A DNA stretch of 64,000 bases from Ferrimonas sp. YFM (GTDB lineage: Bacteria; Pseudomonadota; Gammaproteobacteria; Enterobacterales; Shewanellaceae): contig NZ_AP027368.1 of NCBI RefSeq assembly GCF_030296015.1, positions 62,001 through 126,000 on the forward strand, read 5' to 3'. Position numbers and translations under genes: made by a program. The notes under the pieces were generated by a model. The model was given only the letters and a program-made list of their open reading frames with translations. It was not told the DNA's origin and ran no database searches. Below, one piece after another: positions 54,358 through 64,000 of the stretch (its first letter is position 1; every line of letters begins with the position of its first letter).

Positions 54358-56457
54358 TCAGTTACGGCTGCGTGCAACCTTCAGTACTTCAGGCTGAACC
54401 CGCAGTTTACGCATCACATTGGCCAGGTGTACCCGGTTCTTCACCGTGAGCGTCAGGGTGATGGTGTAGACCCGCCCCTCCTTCTCCTCGGTGTTGAGAT
54501 TATGAATATTTGCGTCGCAGGCCGCAATGATGGAGGTGAGCTTGGCCAGGATCCCCTGATGGTTGATGATGTCCATCCTCAGGCCGGTGAGGTACTCCTC
54601 CCGGTTGTCCTGATCCCACTCCACGTTGAGGAACTTTTCCGACTCCACTTCCCGGGCGCGACGGATGTTGCTGCAGGTGTCTCTGTGTACCACCAGCCCT
54701 TTGCCGGGGCTGACGTGGGCCACGATGTCGTCGCCGGGAATGGGTCGACAGCACTTGGCGAAGGAGAGCAGTACGCCCTCGGCGCCTCGAATCGGCAGCT
54801 TGTCGCGGCCCTCGGTGGACTCCAGCTCGCCCTTGAGCTTCTGGGCGACCACCAGGCTCATGGCGTTGCCCAGGCCGATGTCAGCCAGCAGACCATTGAA
54901 CTCGTCGTGGCGGTATTCCGCCACCACCTGGTCGATGCGCTCGGCGGAGATGTCCTCCAGGGTGAGGTCGCCCAGGGCGTGATTGAGCAGACGTTTGCCC
55001 AGTGCGGTGGCGTCTCTGTCCTGCAGATTCTTCAGTACGTGACGAATCTTGGCCCTGGCCTTGGCGGTCACCACGAAGTTCAGCCAGGCGGCGTTGGGAC
55101 GGGCGCCCGGTGCGGTGATGATCTCCACGGTTTGGCCAGATTTCAGTGGCTGGCTCAGAGGGTAGGCGTGACGATTGACCTTGGCGCCGACGGCGCCATT
55201 GCCCACATCGGTGTGCACCGCATAGGCAAAGTCCACCGGCGTGGCGCCCAGGGGCAGCTCCAGAATCTTGCCGGTGGGGGTGAAAACGTAGATCTCATCG
55301 GGGAAGAGATCGGTCTTAACGTTTTCGATGAATTCGAAGGAGTTGCCGGCACTTTGCTGCAGTTCCAGCAGACTTTGCATCCATTTGCGCGCCCGAACCT
55401 GGGCGGTGGTGGCGTTGGCTTCGGCGTCGCCCTTGTAGAGCCAGTGGGCGGCGACACCCTTGTCGGCCATCTGATCCATGTCTTCGGTGCGGATCTGCAC
55501 CTCAACCGGCACCCCGTGGGGGCCATAGAGGGAGGTGTGCAGGCTCTGGTAGCCGTTGGCCTTGGGGATGGCGATGTAATCCTTGAAGCGATCCAGCCGC
55601 GGTTTGTACAGGGTGTGCATGGCGCCGAGCACCCGGTAACAGGTGTCGATGTCTTTGACGATCACCCTAAAGGCGTAGATGTCCATCACCTCTTGGAACT
55701 GGAGCTCTTTATTCGCCATCTTGTTGTAGATGGAGTAAAGGTTTTTCTCCCGCCCATAGACCTCACCCTCGATGGTCACCTCATCCAGCCGACCAAGGAT
55801 CGCCTCGCGGATGGAGTTCATGATCGCCTTGCGGTTGCCGCTGGCGGCCTGCAGGGTGTCGCGCAGTACCCGATGGCGCATGGGGTAGAGGGCGGAGAAG
55901 CCCAGGTCTTCCAGCTCGTTCTTGATGTTGTGGATACCAAGACGGTTGGCGATGGGGGCGTAGATCTCCAGGGTTTCCCTGGCGATACGACGGCGCTTAT
56001 CCGGGCGCAGAGAGCCCAGGGTACGCATATTGTGGGTGCGATCGGCGAGCTTTATCAGGATGACCCGGATGTCCTGCACCATGGCCAGGACCATCTTGCG
56101 GAAGTTCTCCGCCTGGGCTTCCTTCTTGTCGCGGAACTTAAGCTTATCGAGCTTGGAGACGCCCTCCACCAGCTCAGCCACCGAGGGGCCAAACTGTTCG
56201 GCCAGATCCTCTTTGGTGAGCTCGGTGTCCTCGATGACGTCATGCATCAGGGCAGCGGCCAGGGTCTCGTAGTCGAGACGCATCTCCGCCAGGATGCGGG
56301 TGACCGCAACCGGGTGGGTAATGTAGGGCTCGCCGCTGGATCGGGTTTGCCCATCATGGGCATCTCTGGCGGTGATATACGCTCGAGTGAGATTCTCGAC
56401 CTGCTCAGGATCCAGATAGCTGGATACCAGTTCCCTCAGGCTTTCAAACAGATACAA
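54358..56457 (-). CDS. spoT: Bifunctional (p)ppGpp synthetase/hydrolase SpoT
   Basis: 699 residues. N-terminal HD hydrolase (about 20-180) with [13 protein letters not shown] and [11 protein letters not shown], synthetase (about 220-350) with [23 protein letters not shown] and [18 protein letters not shown] (about 385-445, [22 protein letters not shown]), and a C-terminal ACT domain. Retains the HD residues, so hydrolase active, unlike RelA. Follows rpoZ by about 20 bp as in E. coli. Confidence 0.97.
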   Translation of the reverse strand: MYLFESLRELVSSYLDPEQVENLTRAYITARDAHDGQTRSSGEPYITHPVAVTRILAEMRLDYETLAAALMHDVIEDTELTKEDLAEQFGPSVAELVEGVSKLDKLKFRDKKEAQAENFRKMVLAMVQDIRVILIKLADRTHNMRTLGSLRPDKRRRIARETLEIYAPIANRLGIHNIKNELEDLGFSALYPMRHRVLRDTLQAASGNRKAIMNSIREAILGRLDEVTIEGEVYGREKNLYSIYNKMANKELQFQEVMDIYAFRVIVKDIDTCYRVLGAMHTLYKPRLDRFKDYIAIPKANGYQSLHTSLYGPHGVPVEVQIRTEDMDQMADKGVAAHWLYKGDAEANATTAQVRARKWMQSLLELQQSAGNSFEFIENVKTDLFPDEIYVFTPTGKILELPLGATPVDFAYAVHTDVGNGAVGAKVNRHAYPLSQPLKSGQTVEIITAPGARPNAAWLNFVVTAKARAKIRHVLKNLQDRDATALGKRLLNHALGDLTLEDISAERIDQVVAEYRHDEFNGLLADIGLGNAMSLVVAQKLKGELESTEGRDKLPIRGAEGVLLSFAKCCRPIPGDDIVAHVSPGKGLVVHRDTCSNIRRAREVESEKFLNVEWDQDNREEYLTGLRMDIINHQGILAKLTSIIAACDANIHNLNTEEKEGRVYTITLTLTVKNRVHLANVMRKLRVQPEVLKVARSRN

Positions 56458-56478
56458 CGACGACCCCCGGTGCTGGAA

Positions 56479-56757
56479 TTACAGAGTGCGTCCTTCAGCG
56501 ATGGCAGCTACCGCAGCCAGCTCGGCCGCTTCCTGCTCGCGCTGAGCTTGCAGCTCTTGCTCATCCAGAGTCTTGGCATCGATCAGACCCGCTTCGATTT
56601 CGCGCAGGGCGATCACAGTGGGCTTATCGTTCTGCTCCTCGACCAGCGGTTCCTTGCCGTTTACAGACAGCTGACGCGCACGGCGAGAGGCGACCAGGAT
56701 CAGGTCAAAACGGTTGCCAATCTTATCTACGGCGTCTTCAACAGTTACGCGTGCCAT
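56479..56757 (-). CDS. rpoZ: RNA polymerase omega subunit
   Basis: 92 residues (91 in E. coli). [20 protein letters not shown] and [27 protein letters not shown] match omega throughout, with DAKTL at about 64-68. Stabilises RNA polymerase and helps form the ppGpp-binding site, which fits its coupling to spoT. Ribosome site AGGAGT 5-9 nt upstream. Confidence 0.97.
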   Translation of the reverse strand: MARVTVEDAVDKIGNRFDLILVASRRARQLSVNGKEPLVEEQNDKPTVIALREIEAGLIDAKTLDEQELQAQREQEAAELAAVAAIAEGRTL

Positions 56758-56816
56758 GAAAAGGAACTCCTGTGTTTGAGCTTAAAAAAATGACGCAAAA
56801 GTGTACATGAAGTTGA

Positions 56817-57440
56817 CTAGCCTGCCAACAGATCATCTAGCATATCACCGTGGACAGTTTTTTGCCCAGCCAGATGCAGTCGGTTGGCCAAAACAATGGC
56901 AGAGAGATCCGCCAGTGCTGTGTCGAAATCTTCGTTGACGATCAGGTAGTCGTACTCATCATAGTGACTCATCTCATCCACCGCATCCGCCATGCGGGCG
57001 GCGATGGTGTCGGCGCTGTCCTGGCCGCGGCTGTTGAGCCGGCGCTCCAGCTCCTGCCGCGAGGGGGGCAGAATGAAGATGCCGATCGCCTCGGGCATCA
57101 GAGCCTTCACCTGACGGGCGCCCTGCCAGTCGATGTCCAGAAAGACGTCGATCCCTTTATCCAGGGTCTGCTCGATGGTGACGCGGGAAGTGCCGTAATA
57201 GTTGCCGAATACTTCTGCCCACTCGAAAAACGCGCCCTGATCGATCAGCGCCTTGAACGCTTCCTTATCGACGAAGTGGTAGTGCACGCCGTCGCTTTCG
57301 CCGGGACGGGGGGCTCGGGTGGTGTGAGAGACCGACACCTGCATGTCCGCAGGCTTGTCCTTGAGCAGGGCGCCGATGAGAGACGACTTACCTGCACCAC
57401 TGGGGGCCGATACAATGAATAGGTTTCCACGACGGGTCAT
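56817..57440 (-). CDS. gmk: Guanylate kinase
   Basis: 207 residues; phosphorylates GMP to GDP. Walker [10 protein letters not shown] (11-19), GMP-binding [12 protein letters not shown] and VHYHFVD, and [13 protein letters not shown] (about 96-108). Matches E. coli Gmk in length (207). First gene of gmk–rpoZ–spoT. Confidence 0.97.
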   Translation of the reverse strand: MTRRGNLFIVSAPSGAGKSSLIGALLKDKPADMQVSVSHTTRAPRPGESDGVHYHFVDKEAFKALIDQGAFFEWAEVFGNYYGTSRVTIEQTLDKGIDVFLDIDWQGARQVKALMPEAIGIFILPPSRQELERRLNSRGQDSADTIAARMADAVDEMSHYDEYDYLIVNEDFDTALADLSAIVLANRLHLAGQKTVHGDMLDDLLAG

Positions 57441-57715
57441 GGCTTATTCCACCCTGAAAAAAAGTTAAAACCGGGCCGCCGCCTCTGCAAAGCAGGGTCG
57501 GGGGAAACCGGTGTCTAAGTTCTAGTGACAGTGGCGGCAAGAAGCAAGGGCCGGCCACCTGATTCTGAGGCGGCGTAAATTACCATGAATGGGTGGATAA
57601 ATCACCCGTTTGGGGCAGGAAAACGGGAGCACATCCATGGCTGTGGCCAATTCCTCTTGATTGGGGCCGGTGCTGGTGTGACTCTAGCTCAATCTATGGA
57701 GCCGGCCACTTTGTG

Positions 57716-59425
57716 ATGAAGCTGAAACAACAGATCGCCCAGAAGTTGATGATCGACCTGCGCTATTTTGGCGATTCGTCCGCCTCGCGCACCCCAATGA
57801 CCCGGTTGCCGAAAGCGGTGGCCGACTGGATCGCCCGTCATGGCCTGGGTGGGGTGATCCTGTTTTCCGAAAACCTGCAGCATCCGCAGCAGATTCGCGC
57901 CCTGACCTCGCAGCTGCAACAGGCGGCGGCGCGCTCTCCCCTTGGCAACCCTTTGCTGATCTCCGTGGACCAGGAGGGGGGACGGGTGTGTCGCACCCCC
58001 AAGGCGCACACCACCGCCTTTGCCGGCAACATGGCCCTGGGGGCGGCGTCATCCGTTTACCCTGAGCTGGCCAACGAGGTGGCCGTCGCCATGGGCCGGG
58101 AGTTGTCGGCCCTGGGGATCAATGTCAATCACGCGCCCTGCATCGACGTGAACAACAACCCGCACAACCCGGTGATCAACGTGCGTGCCTATGGAGATGA
58201 CCCTCATCTGGTGGCCCGACTGGGGCTGGCTCAGGCCCAGGGTCTGGCCGCAGGGGGCGTTCTGGCCACCCTCAAGCACTTCCCAGGCCATGGGGATACC
58301 CACAGTGACAGCCACACCGGCCTGCCCCGAGTGGATCACGACCGAGCCCACCTGGACAGGGTGGAGCTGGCTCCCTACCGCACCATCCTCAGGCAGGTTC
58401 AGCCCGCCATGGTGATGACCGCCCACATTCAGTTTCCTGCCCTGGATGACACCACCCTGACCGGCTTGGACGGTCGGCAGCACCTGGTGCCGGCCACCCT
58501 CTCCCGCAAGATCATCACCGGCCTGCTGCGCCAGGAGATGGGATACCGCGGGGTGGTGATCACCGATGCCCTGGATATGGCGGGCATCAGCGGCTGGTTG
58601 CCACTGACCCAGGCGGTGATCCACACCTTTGCCGCCGGAGTGGACATTGCCCTGATGCCGGTGCGCATTCGCTGTGAGGCGGATTTGACCAAGCTCGATA
58701 CCCTGATTGACGCTGTGGCCGGGGCGATGGACAGCGGCCAGCTGGACCCGGATGAGTGGCAGCGCTCCCTGGCGCGGATCGCCGACCTGAAGCGGCAGCT
58801 GACCTTGGGCGCTCTGCCCTCCCCAGAGGTGCTCGGCTGTGATGCCCACCGCGCCCTGGAGCGCAAGCTGGCGACCGCGGCTGTTACCCAGCTGTGCCCC
58901 AACACCCTGCCCAGGCCGGCCGCTGAACATCGCCACTGGTTGTTGATGATGCCCGATCTGGACAAGGCCCAGGCCCTGGCCGCCGCCCTGAGGGAGCTTA
59001 AGCCCGAACTTGAGATTAGCTGCGTCAGCCTGCTTCAGCCGGACGCGGAACTTCACAGGGCGATGGAGCGGGCGGAGTTGGTGGTCAGTGGCTTTATCTC
59101 GCCCCGCCAGAGCGCCGCCGAGTTGGGGGGCATGGAGGATGTGTCGGCGCTGAGTGAACAGGCACTGATTCAGGCCCACCAGCCTGAGCGGCTGGTGCGT
59201 TTGCTGACGCAGGCCAGAACCTGGGGCCAGTCGGTGGTCCACCTGAGCCTGCGAGCCCCCTACGAGTTTTCACAGGTCAGCCCCTGGTGCCACTGGGGCC
59301 TGGCCAGTTTTGCCTATCACCTGGACCGCCCCGGACGGGGGACGAGTTACGATTCACTGGCCGCGGTGCTGATGGGCCAGGCCCAGGCATCCGGTCTTAT
59401 GCCCCTGAAGGAGGGAGAGGAATGA
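57716..59425 (+). CDS. GH3 beta-N-acetylhexosaminidase
   Basis: 569 residues, cytosolic by lack of a signal peptide. GH3 domain (about 10-340): SVDQEGGRVCR, KHFPGHGDTHSDSHTGLPRV with the His/Asp pair of NagZ-type enzymes, and the nucleophile Asp in VVITDALDMAGI. About 230 C-terminal residues beyond the NagZ length form a second domain (HRHWLLMMPDLDKAQALAAAL), as in the 600-residue GH3 hexosaminidases of vibrios. Likely acts on chitin or peptidoglycan-derived GlcNAc conjugates. The ATG overlaps a GTG three bases before; ribosome site GGAG is 14 nt upstream, rather far. Overlaps nagA by 4 bp. Confidence 0.9.
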   Translation: MKLKQQIAQKLMIDLRYFGDSSASRTPMTRLPKAVADWIARHGLGGVILFSENLQHPQQIRALTSQLQQAAARSPLGNPLLISVDQEGGRVCRTPKAHTTAFAGNMALGAASSVYPELANEVAVAMGRELSALGINVNHAPCIDVNNNPHNPVINVRAYGDDPHLVARLGLAQAQGLAAGGVLATLKHFPGHGDTHSDSHTGLPRVDHDRAHLDRVELAPYRTILRQVQPAMVMTAHIQFPALDDTTLTGLDGRQHLVPATLSRKIITGLLRQEMGYRGVVITDALDMAGISGWLPLTQAVIHTFAAGVDIALMPVRIRCEADLTKLDTLIDAVAGAMDSGQLDPDEWQRSLARIADLKRQLTLGALPSPEVLGCDAHRALERKLATAAVTQLCPNTLPRPAAEHRHWLLMMPDLDKAQALAAALRELKPELEISCVSLLQPDAELHRAMERAELVVSGFISPRQSAAELGGMEDVSALSEQALIQAHQPERLVRLLTQARTWGQSVVHLSLRAPYEFSQVSPWCHWGLASFAYHLDRPGRGTSYDSLAAVLMGQAQASGLMPLKEGEE

Positions 59426-60558
59426 GCAAACGCTATCTGGTCAGCCAGATGTTCGACGGCCAGCAGATGTTTAAGAACGTGGTACTCACTGTAGAGAATG
59501 GCCGTGTGGCCGGCATCGACAAGGAGCGCAACCGCTGGGATGAGAAGCTGACCGGCATCCTGGCGCCGGGCTTTGTGGATCTTCAGGTCAATGGCGGCGG
59601 CGGCGTGCTGATCAACGACGCCGCCGACGCGGATCAGGTGCTGGAGGTGCTGAAGGCTCATGCCCGGTTTGGTACCTCGGCGATGCTGCCGACGGTGATC
59701 ACCGATGACCTGGCCAGCATGACCCGGGCCGCAGACGCGGTGGCCAGGGCTAGGCAGAGTTCCCCCTACGGCATCCTGGGGATTCACTTCGAAGGGCCGC
59801 ATCTGGCCCCGTCCAAAGGGGGCGTGCACAACACCGAGCATATGCGTCCCATCGGTGAGGCGGAGTGGCAGCTTTATGCACGGGACGACCTGGGGGTGAA
59901 GATGATCACCCTGGCGCCGGATGTGGTGTCAGAAGCGGAGATCCGTACCCTGGTGTCACTGGGGATGATCGTCTTCCTGGGTCACTCCAACGCCAGCGCC
60001 GACGAGGTGGACGCTGCCCTGGCCGCCGGCGCCGTCGGCTTTACCCATCTGTTCAATGCCATGTCGCCCCTGGCGTCCAGGGCGCCGGGCATGGTGGGCA
60101 GTGCTCTGCTGGATGAATACAGCATGGCGGGGATCATCCTCGATGGCCATCATATGGACTACCGCGCGGCCCGTCTGGCGCTGAAGTGCAAAGGGCAGGA
60201 CAACCTGATGCTGGTGACCGATGCCATGCCGCCGGTGGGCAGCGATCAGCAGAGTTTTGAGCTGGTGGGGCGTCAGGTCACCCGTCACCATTGCCGGCTG
60301 GAGGGGCCGGATGGCCAGTTGGCGGGCTCGGTGCTGGATATGAACCAGGCGGTGCTTAATGCCATCGATGGCCTGGGAGTGGCTCCGGGCCAGGCACTGC
60401 GCATGGCGTCGGCCAATCCCGCCCGCGCCCTGGGGATGGAGGAGGTACTGGGACACCTTAAGCCCGGCGCACTGGCCAACATGGCGCTGTTGGGGCCAGG
60501 GATGAAGGTGAGCCGCACGTGGGTGGCCGGTGAGACCCTGTGGCAGGAGAAAGTGTGA
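59422..60558 (+). CDS. nagA: N-acetylglucosamine-6-phosphate deacetylase
   Basis: 378 residues; converts GlcNAc-6-P to GlcN-6-P. Metal and catalytic motifs: GFVDLQVNGGGG (about 51-62), GIHFEGPHLAP, GHSNASADEV, THLFNAMSPLASR and LVTDAMPPVG with the catalytic Asp. Start ATG overlaps the GH3 stop (ATGA) and has GGAGAGG just upstream. The pair links cleavage of GlcNAc-containing substrate to its entry into metabolism. Upstream in-frame extension into the GH3 gene is rejected. Confidence 0.96.
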   Translation: MSKRYLVSQMFDGQQMFKNVVLTVENGRVAGIDKERNRWDEKLTGILAPGFVDLQVNGGGGVLINDAADADQVLEVLKAHARFGTSAMLPTVITDDLASMTRAADAVARARQSSPYGILGIHFEGPHLAPSKGGVHNTEHMRPIGEAEWQLYARDDLGVKMITLAPDVVSEAEIRTLVSLGMIVFLGHSNASADEVDAALAAGAVGFTHLFNAMSPLASRAPGMVGSALLDEYSMAGIILDGHHMDYRAARLALKCKGQDNLMLVTDAMPPVGSDQQSFELVGRQVTRHHCRLEGPDGQLAGSVLDMNQAVLNAIDGLGVAPGQALRMASANPARALGMEEVLGHLKPGALANMALLGPGMKVSRTWVAGETLWQEKV

Positions 60559-60599
60559 TCCTGCCCCATCCTGAGCGCCAGAAAAAATCATGAAGCGAC

Positions 60600-60650
60600 A
60601 TTCAAAACGATAAAGCCGATTAGGCCGATAGCCACACTCCGTTATACGAG
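60600..60650 (+). promoter_or_regulatory. Promoter region of tandem small RNA copy 1
   Basis: ATTCAAA, AAAG-CGATTAG and TTATAC (60642-60647) are shared with the second copy at exactly 219 bp distance; 25 of 32 positions match between 60600 and 60631 and copy 2. TTATAC is a fair -10; no clear -35, so an activator is likely. Confidence 0.45.
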
Positions 60651-60653
60651 AAG

Positions 60654-60764
60654 GGGAGGACTGGGTAGTCTGTAACCAATGGCCCACAGCACCAAGGCCC
60701 AGAGTACCGAGTTTCATCATCATCTCATATCGTTTTTTTGAGGGCCTGTTGGCCCTCTTTTTTT
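60654..60764 (+). ncRNA. Putative small RNA, tandem copy 1
   Basis: About 110-nt transcript predicted from the -10 TTATAC to an intrinsic terminator. The core GGCCCACAGCACCAAGG (60681-60697) is identical in both copies; so is the terminator stem GAGGGCC/GGCCCTC (60740-60757) with seven T, while the loop differs. No protein frame is shared. Located directly downstream of nagA. I do not recognise the RNA family (not GlmY/GlmZ, Spot 42, RyhB or GcvB by eye). Confidence 0.6.
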
Positions 60765-60818
60765 GCCCGATTCTCGCCCTGACAACACCGACAGAAGCAC
60801 GGGAAAAACCGGAGCGGG

Positions 60819-60866
60819 ATTCAAAGCGGCAAAGTCGATTAGTGCAATAGTAAGAGTGCGTTATAC
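60819..60866 (+). promoter_or_regulatory. Promoter region of tandem small RNA copy 2
   Basis: Second copy of the ATTCAAA / AAAG-CGATTAG / TTATAC (60861-60866) block, offset 219 bp from the first. Confidence 0.45.
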
Positions 60867-60872
60867 GACCAA

Positions 60873-60984
60873 GAAGGGGCCGAGTAAGCTGTAATCAATG
60901 GCCCACAGCACCAAGGACCAGAGTCTCCAGTTTCACGACCTTATCTTATCGATTTCCTTGAGGGCCTGATGGCCCTCTTTTTTT
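60873..60984 (+). ncRNA. Putative small RNA, tandem copy 2
   Basis: Same organisation as copy 1: core 60900-60916, terminator stem GAGGGCC/GGCCCTC (60960-60977), seven T ending at 60984. Between the two cores sequence has drifted, so the duplication is not recent. The terminator runs into the stop of the convergent NirD-like gene. Confidence 0.6.
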
Positions 60985-61321
60985 ACTCCAGTGCCAGCTG
61001 CACCCGATTGTTCTTCACCCTCACCGGAAAGGTGGCCAGGGAGATCTCCTGCTGCTCCAGGTTGCGACCGCTGTGCAGACAGTAGCGCCGCCGCTGGCCG
61101 GCGGCCTCCAGGGCCAGGGTACGGGACTCTTCGTCGACCCGGGCACGAAAGACCGAGTTGGCTTTGCCCAGGGGATCGTGATTGTCCAGGGCAAACAGCT
61201 GGCCTGAACGCAACAGAAACAGCGCCAACTGCTGATCCTGCACCAGGGCGCACACTCCCTCACCCGGATTGAGTTCCGACAGGGCACAGATATCCTGCCA
61301 GTCTGTGCAATAACGGCTCAT
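60983..61321 (-). CDS. NirD-like Rieske-fold protein
   Basis: 112 residues. Resembles the small subunit of assimilatory NADH nitrite reductase: FALDNHDPLGKANSVFRARV and YCLHSGRNLEQQEISLATFPVRV. The Rieske iron-sulfur ligands are not complete (as in NirD). No nirB neighbour is in the window, so the partner is elsewhere or the protein has another role. ATG 61321 has GGGAGG 7 nt upstream; a GTG 6 bp earlier is too close to that site. Confidence 0.8.
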   Translation of the reverse strand: MSRYCTDWQDICALSELNPGEGVCALVQDQQLALFLLRSGQLFALDNHDPLGKANSVFRARVDEESRTLALEAAGQRRRYCLHSGRNLEQQEISLATFPVRVKNNRVQLALE

Positions 61322-61570
61322 AAGCACCTCCCTCGTTTCCCGTCACAATAGCGGGTCGTCATGACCCTGCCATGACACAGCAAGAAGGGGGCCGGGTCAT
61401 TGAAACATCAAAGCCTAATTAAGTATTTGTTTGATAATCAGAGTCTTATGTAGATAAATCTGAGATTTTGGTCTGAGCAGAATCGAGATGACCAGCTGCT
61501 ATACTGCGCGGCATTGGCGCACAGTGCCCTGTTTTGGCGCGGCCATCCTATTGAAAAGGTGAAGATTGCG

Positions 61571-61774
61571 ATGACTCAGCCCACTCCCCCAACCCTGCTC
61601 TGCTGTTGCCTGAGATTGACTCAGCAGGATGTGGACGAGGTGATCCTGGCCGGTGCGACCAGCGCCGATGAGGTGGCCAATGCCTGTGGCGCCGGCACCG
61701 GCTGCGGTTCCTGCCGACCGGAAATTACCCAGCGATGCCGCACTCTCGCCACCAATACCTCCGGTGATTCATAA
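61571..61774 (+). CDS. Bfd-like [2Fe-2S] protein
   Basis: 67 residues with the four-cysteine pattern of the bacterioferritin-associated ferredoxin domain: CxC near 11-13 and CGAGTGCGSC near 39-48, giving C-x(1)-C ... C-x(2)-C. Bfd reduces iron in ferritins for release. Upstream lies a TGATAAT half-site of Fur type (about 61431-61437) without a clear partner. Dps follows on the same strand. A link to nitrite or iron metabolism is inferred. Confidence 0.85.
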   Translation: MTQPTPPTLLCCCLRLTQQDVDEVILAGATSADEVANACGAGTGCGSCRPEITQRCRTLATNTSGDS

Positions 61775-61882
61775 AACAGATTGCGTCAATGGCTATTGTT
61801 CGCTTTATTCGTTAATGGTGCAGGGTTAATCTGAACTCAATCGCCACACAGCGTGGCCCAAAATTGAGATAAGGGGATAGCC

Positions 61883-62365
61883 ATGAACAACACCAACCTG
61901 ATTGGGCTGAACAGCCAGGGTGCCGAGCAACTGGCCGGTCAACTGAACGACCTGCTGGCCAACTACCAGATTCTTTACATGAACGTCCGCGGTTTCCATT
62001 GGAACATCAAAGGGGCCGATTTCTTTGAGTTGCACACCAAGTTTGAGGAGATCTACAACGTCCTGCTGGAGAAGGTGGACGAGATCGCCGAACGGGTCCT
62101 GACCCTGGGGCATCAGCCTCTGCACGCGTTTTCCGATTACCTGCAACACAGCGAGATCCGCGAAGCGGTGCAGGTGAGCAGCGGCAGTGAAGGCATCGAC
62201 CTGCTGCTCGACGGCTACAAGGTGTTGATCGCCAAGCAGCGTGCCATCCTGGAGTCCGCCGGCGAATTGGGGGATGAAGGGACTGCCTCGCTGATGAGCG
62301 ACTACCTGTCCCAGCAGGAGAAGGAGAGTTGGATGCTGGCAGCCTACCGCGGACGCAGTGCCTGA
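61883..62365 (+). CDS. dps: Dps-family ferritin-like DNA-protection protein
   Basis: 160 residues; dodecameric mini-ferritin that oxidises Fe(II) with hydrogen peroxide. Ferroxidase residues across the dimer interface: His39 in FHWNIKG, His51 and Glu55 in LHTKFEE, Asp66 and Glu70 in VDEIAERV. No basic DNA-binding N-terminal tail is present, so DNA binding is doubtful. ATG start with GGGGATAG upstream. Second iron-storage gene in the window besides ftnA. Confidence 0.93.
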   Translation: MNNTNLIGLNSQGAEQLAGQLNDLLANYQILYMNVRGFHWNIKGADFFELHTKFEEIYNVLLEKVDEIAERVLTLGHQPLHAFSDYLQHSEIREAVQVSSGSEGIDLLLDGYKVLIAKQRAILESAGELGDEGTASLMSDYLSQQEKESWMLAAYRGRSA

Positions 62366-62371
62366 TACAGC

Positions 62372-62398
62372 AAGCCCAGCCGATTGGCTGGGCTTTTT
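62372..62398 (+). terminator. Intrinsic terminator of dps
   Basis: Stem AAGCCCAGCC, loop GATT, stem GGCTGGGCTT, then TTT. Between convergent stops at 62365 and 62411, so also usable by the deaminase gene. Confidence 0.85.
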
Positions 62399-62410
62399 AC
62401 TGCCTGAAGA

Positions 62411-63448
<1,038 letters not shown>

Positions 63449-63524
63449 TTATGCCCATCTAGTCTAACTCAATTCCCGTATATGAGTTAGAAGTTATCTG
63501 GGGACCGGGCGCAGGGAGGCAAAA

Positions 63525-64000
63525 ATGAACTGGCTGAAACTCTTAATGGTTTCTTTGTGGCTGTGGGCCTGGCAGGCGGGAGCCGGCTGCCAGAGCCCCA
63601 GCTTCGAGTTTGATCGGCGCATTCCCAGTGGGGAGCGGGCCAAGCTTGACCGCTGGCTGGGAGAGGCGGCAGAGGCGGTGGCGGATCTGGCCGGCCAGCA
63701 TCCGGTTCCCTGTGCCCGCATCCGGGTGTATGACGGAGGCCGTGGCAAGGGGGCGGTGCCCTGGGCCCAGATAGACCGGGGGGAGCGCGAGGGGATCCGT
63801 TTCTACGTGGATTACCGTCTTCCCCTCAATTCCTTGCGGGGCGACTGGACCGCCATGCACGAGTTCAGCCATCTGCTGATCCCCTTTCCCGGCAATGACC
63901 AACCCTGGTTCAGTGAAGGGTTGGCCAGCTATCTGCAGTATCTGCTGATGGCCAGGGCGGGCATTCTGTCCGCCGATGAAGCGATCAAGCGACTGGATCG
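63525..64000 (+). CDS. Exported gluzincin-like metallopeptidase, 5' part
   Basis: 158 residues visible; continues past the window. Signal peptide 1-21 (ending AGAG) and a Cys at 22. HEFSH (112-116) with Glu131 in WFSEGLASYL gives the HExxH...E zinc site of gluzincin/Peptidase_MA-type proteins. Substrate unknown. GGGAGG 5 nt upstream of the ATG. Confidence 0.8.
   Translation, partial: MNWLKLLMVSLWLWAWQAGAGCQSPSFEFDRRIPSGERAKLDRWLGEAAEAVADLAGQHPVPCARIRVYDGGRGKGAVPWAQIDRGEREGIRFYVDYRLPLNSLRGDWTAMHEFSHLLIPFPGNDQPWFSEGLASYLQYLLMARAGILSADEAIKRLD

Noticed and set aside
60541-60985. Known small RNA families for the tandem units
   Set aside because: Compared by memory with GlmY/GlmZ, Spot 42, RyhB, GcvB, OmrA/B and Qrr; none shares the core or layout.
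61424-61450. Fur-like site upstream of the Bfd-like gene
   Set aside because: One TGATAAT half-site is exact but the second half does not match, so no full Fur box can be claimed.

Overview
The window is about 60% GC, densely coded and contiguous with no assembly gap visible. Gene content and order point to a marine-type gammaproteobacterium of the Alteromonadales, close to Ferrimonas or Shewanella. This is inferred from conserved blocks: gor and prlC–rsmJ, cpxRA with divergent cpxP–fieF, ntrBC–glnA–typA, yihY–dtd–madA(yiiD), and gmk–rpoZ–spoT–trmH–recG. Family-level proteins typical of that group (DUF2959, DUF3014, CheV, GH3 hexosaminidase with NagA) agree. No rRNA, tRNA, CRISPR array, prophage or complete insertion sequence was found.

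Layout. 1-430: 5' part of glutathione reductase. 570-3930: a leftward accessory block unlike the core blocks: a histidine-rich exported protein, a HupE-like metal permease, a membrane-anchored periplasmic protein, a SigZ-type sigma factor and a glutathione S-transferase with a metallothionein-like cysteine tail. 3960-5146: an outer-membrane protein and a GC-poor spacer. 5147-10490: prlC, an outer-membrane-like protein, a TetR regulator, rsmJ, a new 49-residue Arg/Asp protein and an acetyltransferase. 10481-14188: a chemoreceptor divergent from a diguanylate cyclase. 14250-22877: ferritin, MFS transporter, Sel1 protein, an active/inactive M16 peptidase pair, a DUF4382 lipoprotein and a P1 peptidase. 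23019-29098: EF-G paralogue, LysR regulator, YjjG nucleotidase and a large lipoprotein.

29298-33594 holds trmL, the Cpx envelope-stress system and FieF; a perfect CpxR box lies between cpxR and cpxP. 33591-40370 is the nitrogen-control block: ntrC, ntrB, glnA and typA. Upstream of glnA there is a sigma-54 promoter and two dyads of NtrC type 31 bp apart, and upstream of ntrB one more NtrC site, so the local circuit can be read from the DNA. 40438-43619 are membrane proteins. 43746-47620 is yihY–lipoprotein–dtd and madA with cheV inserted. 47692-57440 is DUF3014, recG, an acyl-CoA synthetase, trmH, ridA, spoT, rpoZ and gmk.

57716-60558 is a translationally coupled GlcNAc pair (GH3 hexosaminidase and NagA). 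It is followed by two tandem copies of a 219-bp unit, each with its own promoter-like region and intrinsic terminator, best explained as duplicated small RNA genes. 60983-64000 holds a NirD-like protein, a Bfd-like ferredoxin, Dps, an adenine/adenosine deaminase and the start of a metallopeptidase-like protein.

The strongest leads for something undescribed are the SigZ/GST unit with a shared promoter-like motif and Cys/His-rich metal-binding partners, the tandem small RNA genes, a MITE-like element inserted exactly in the recG stop codon, and the 49-residue DRR-repeat protein.
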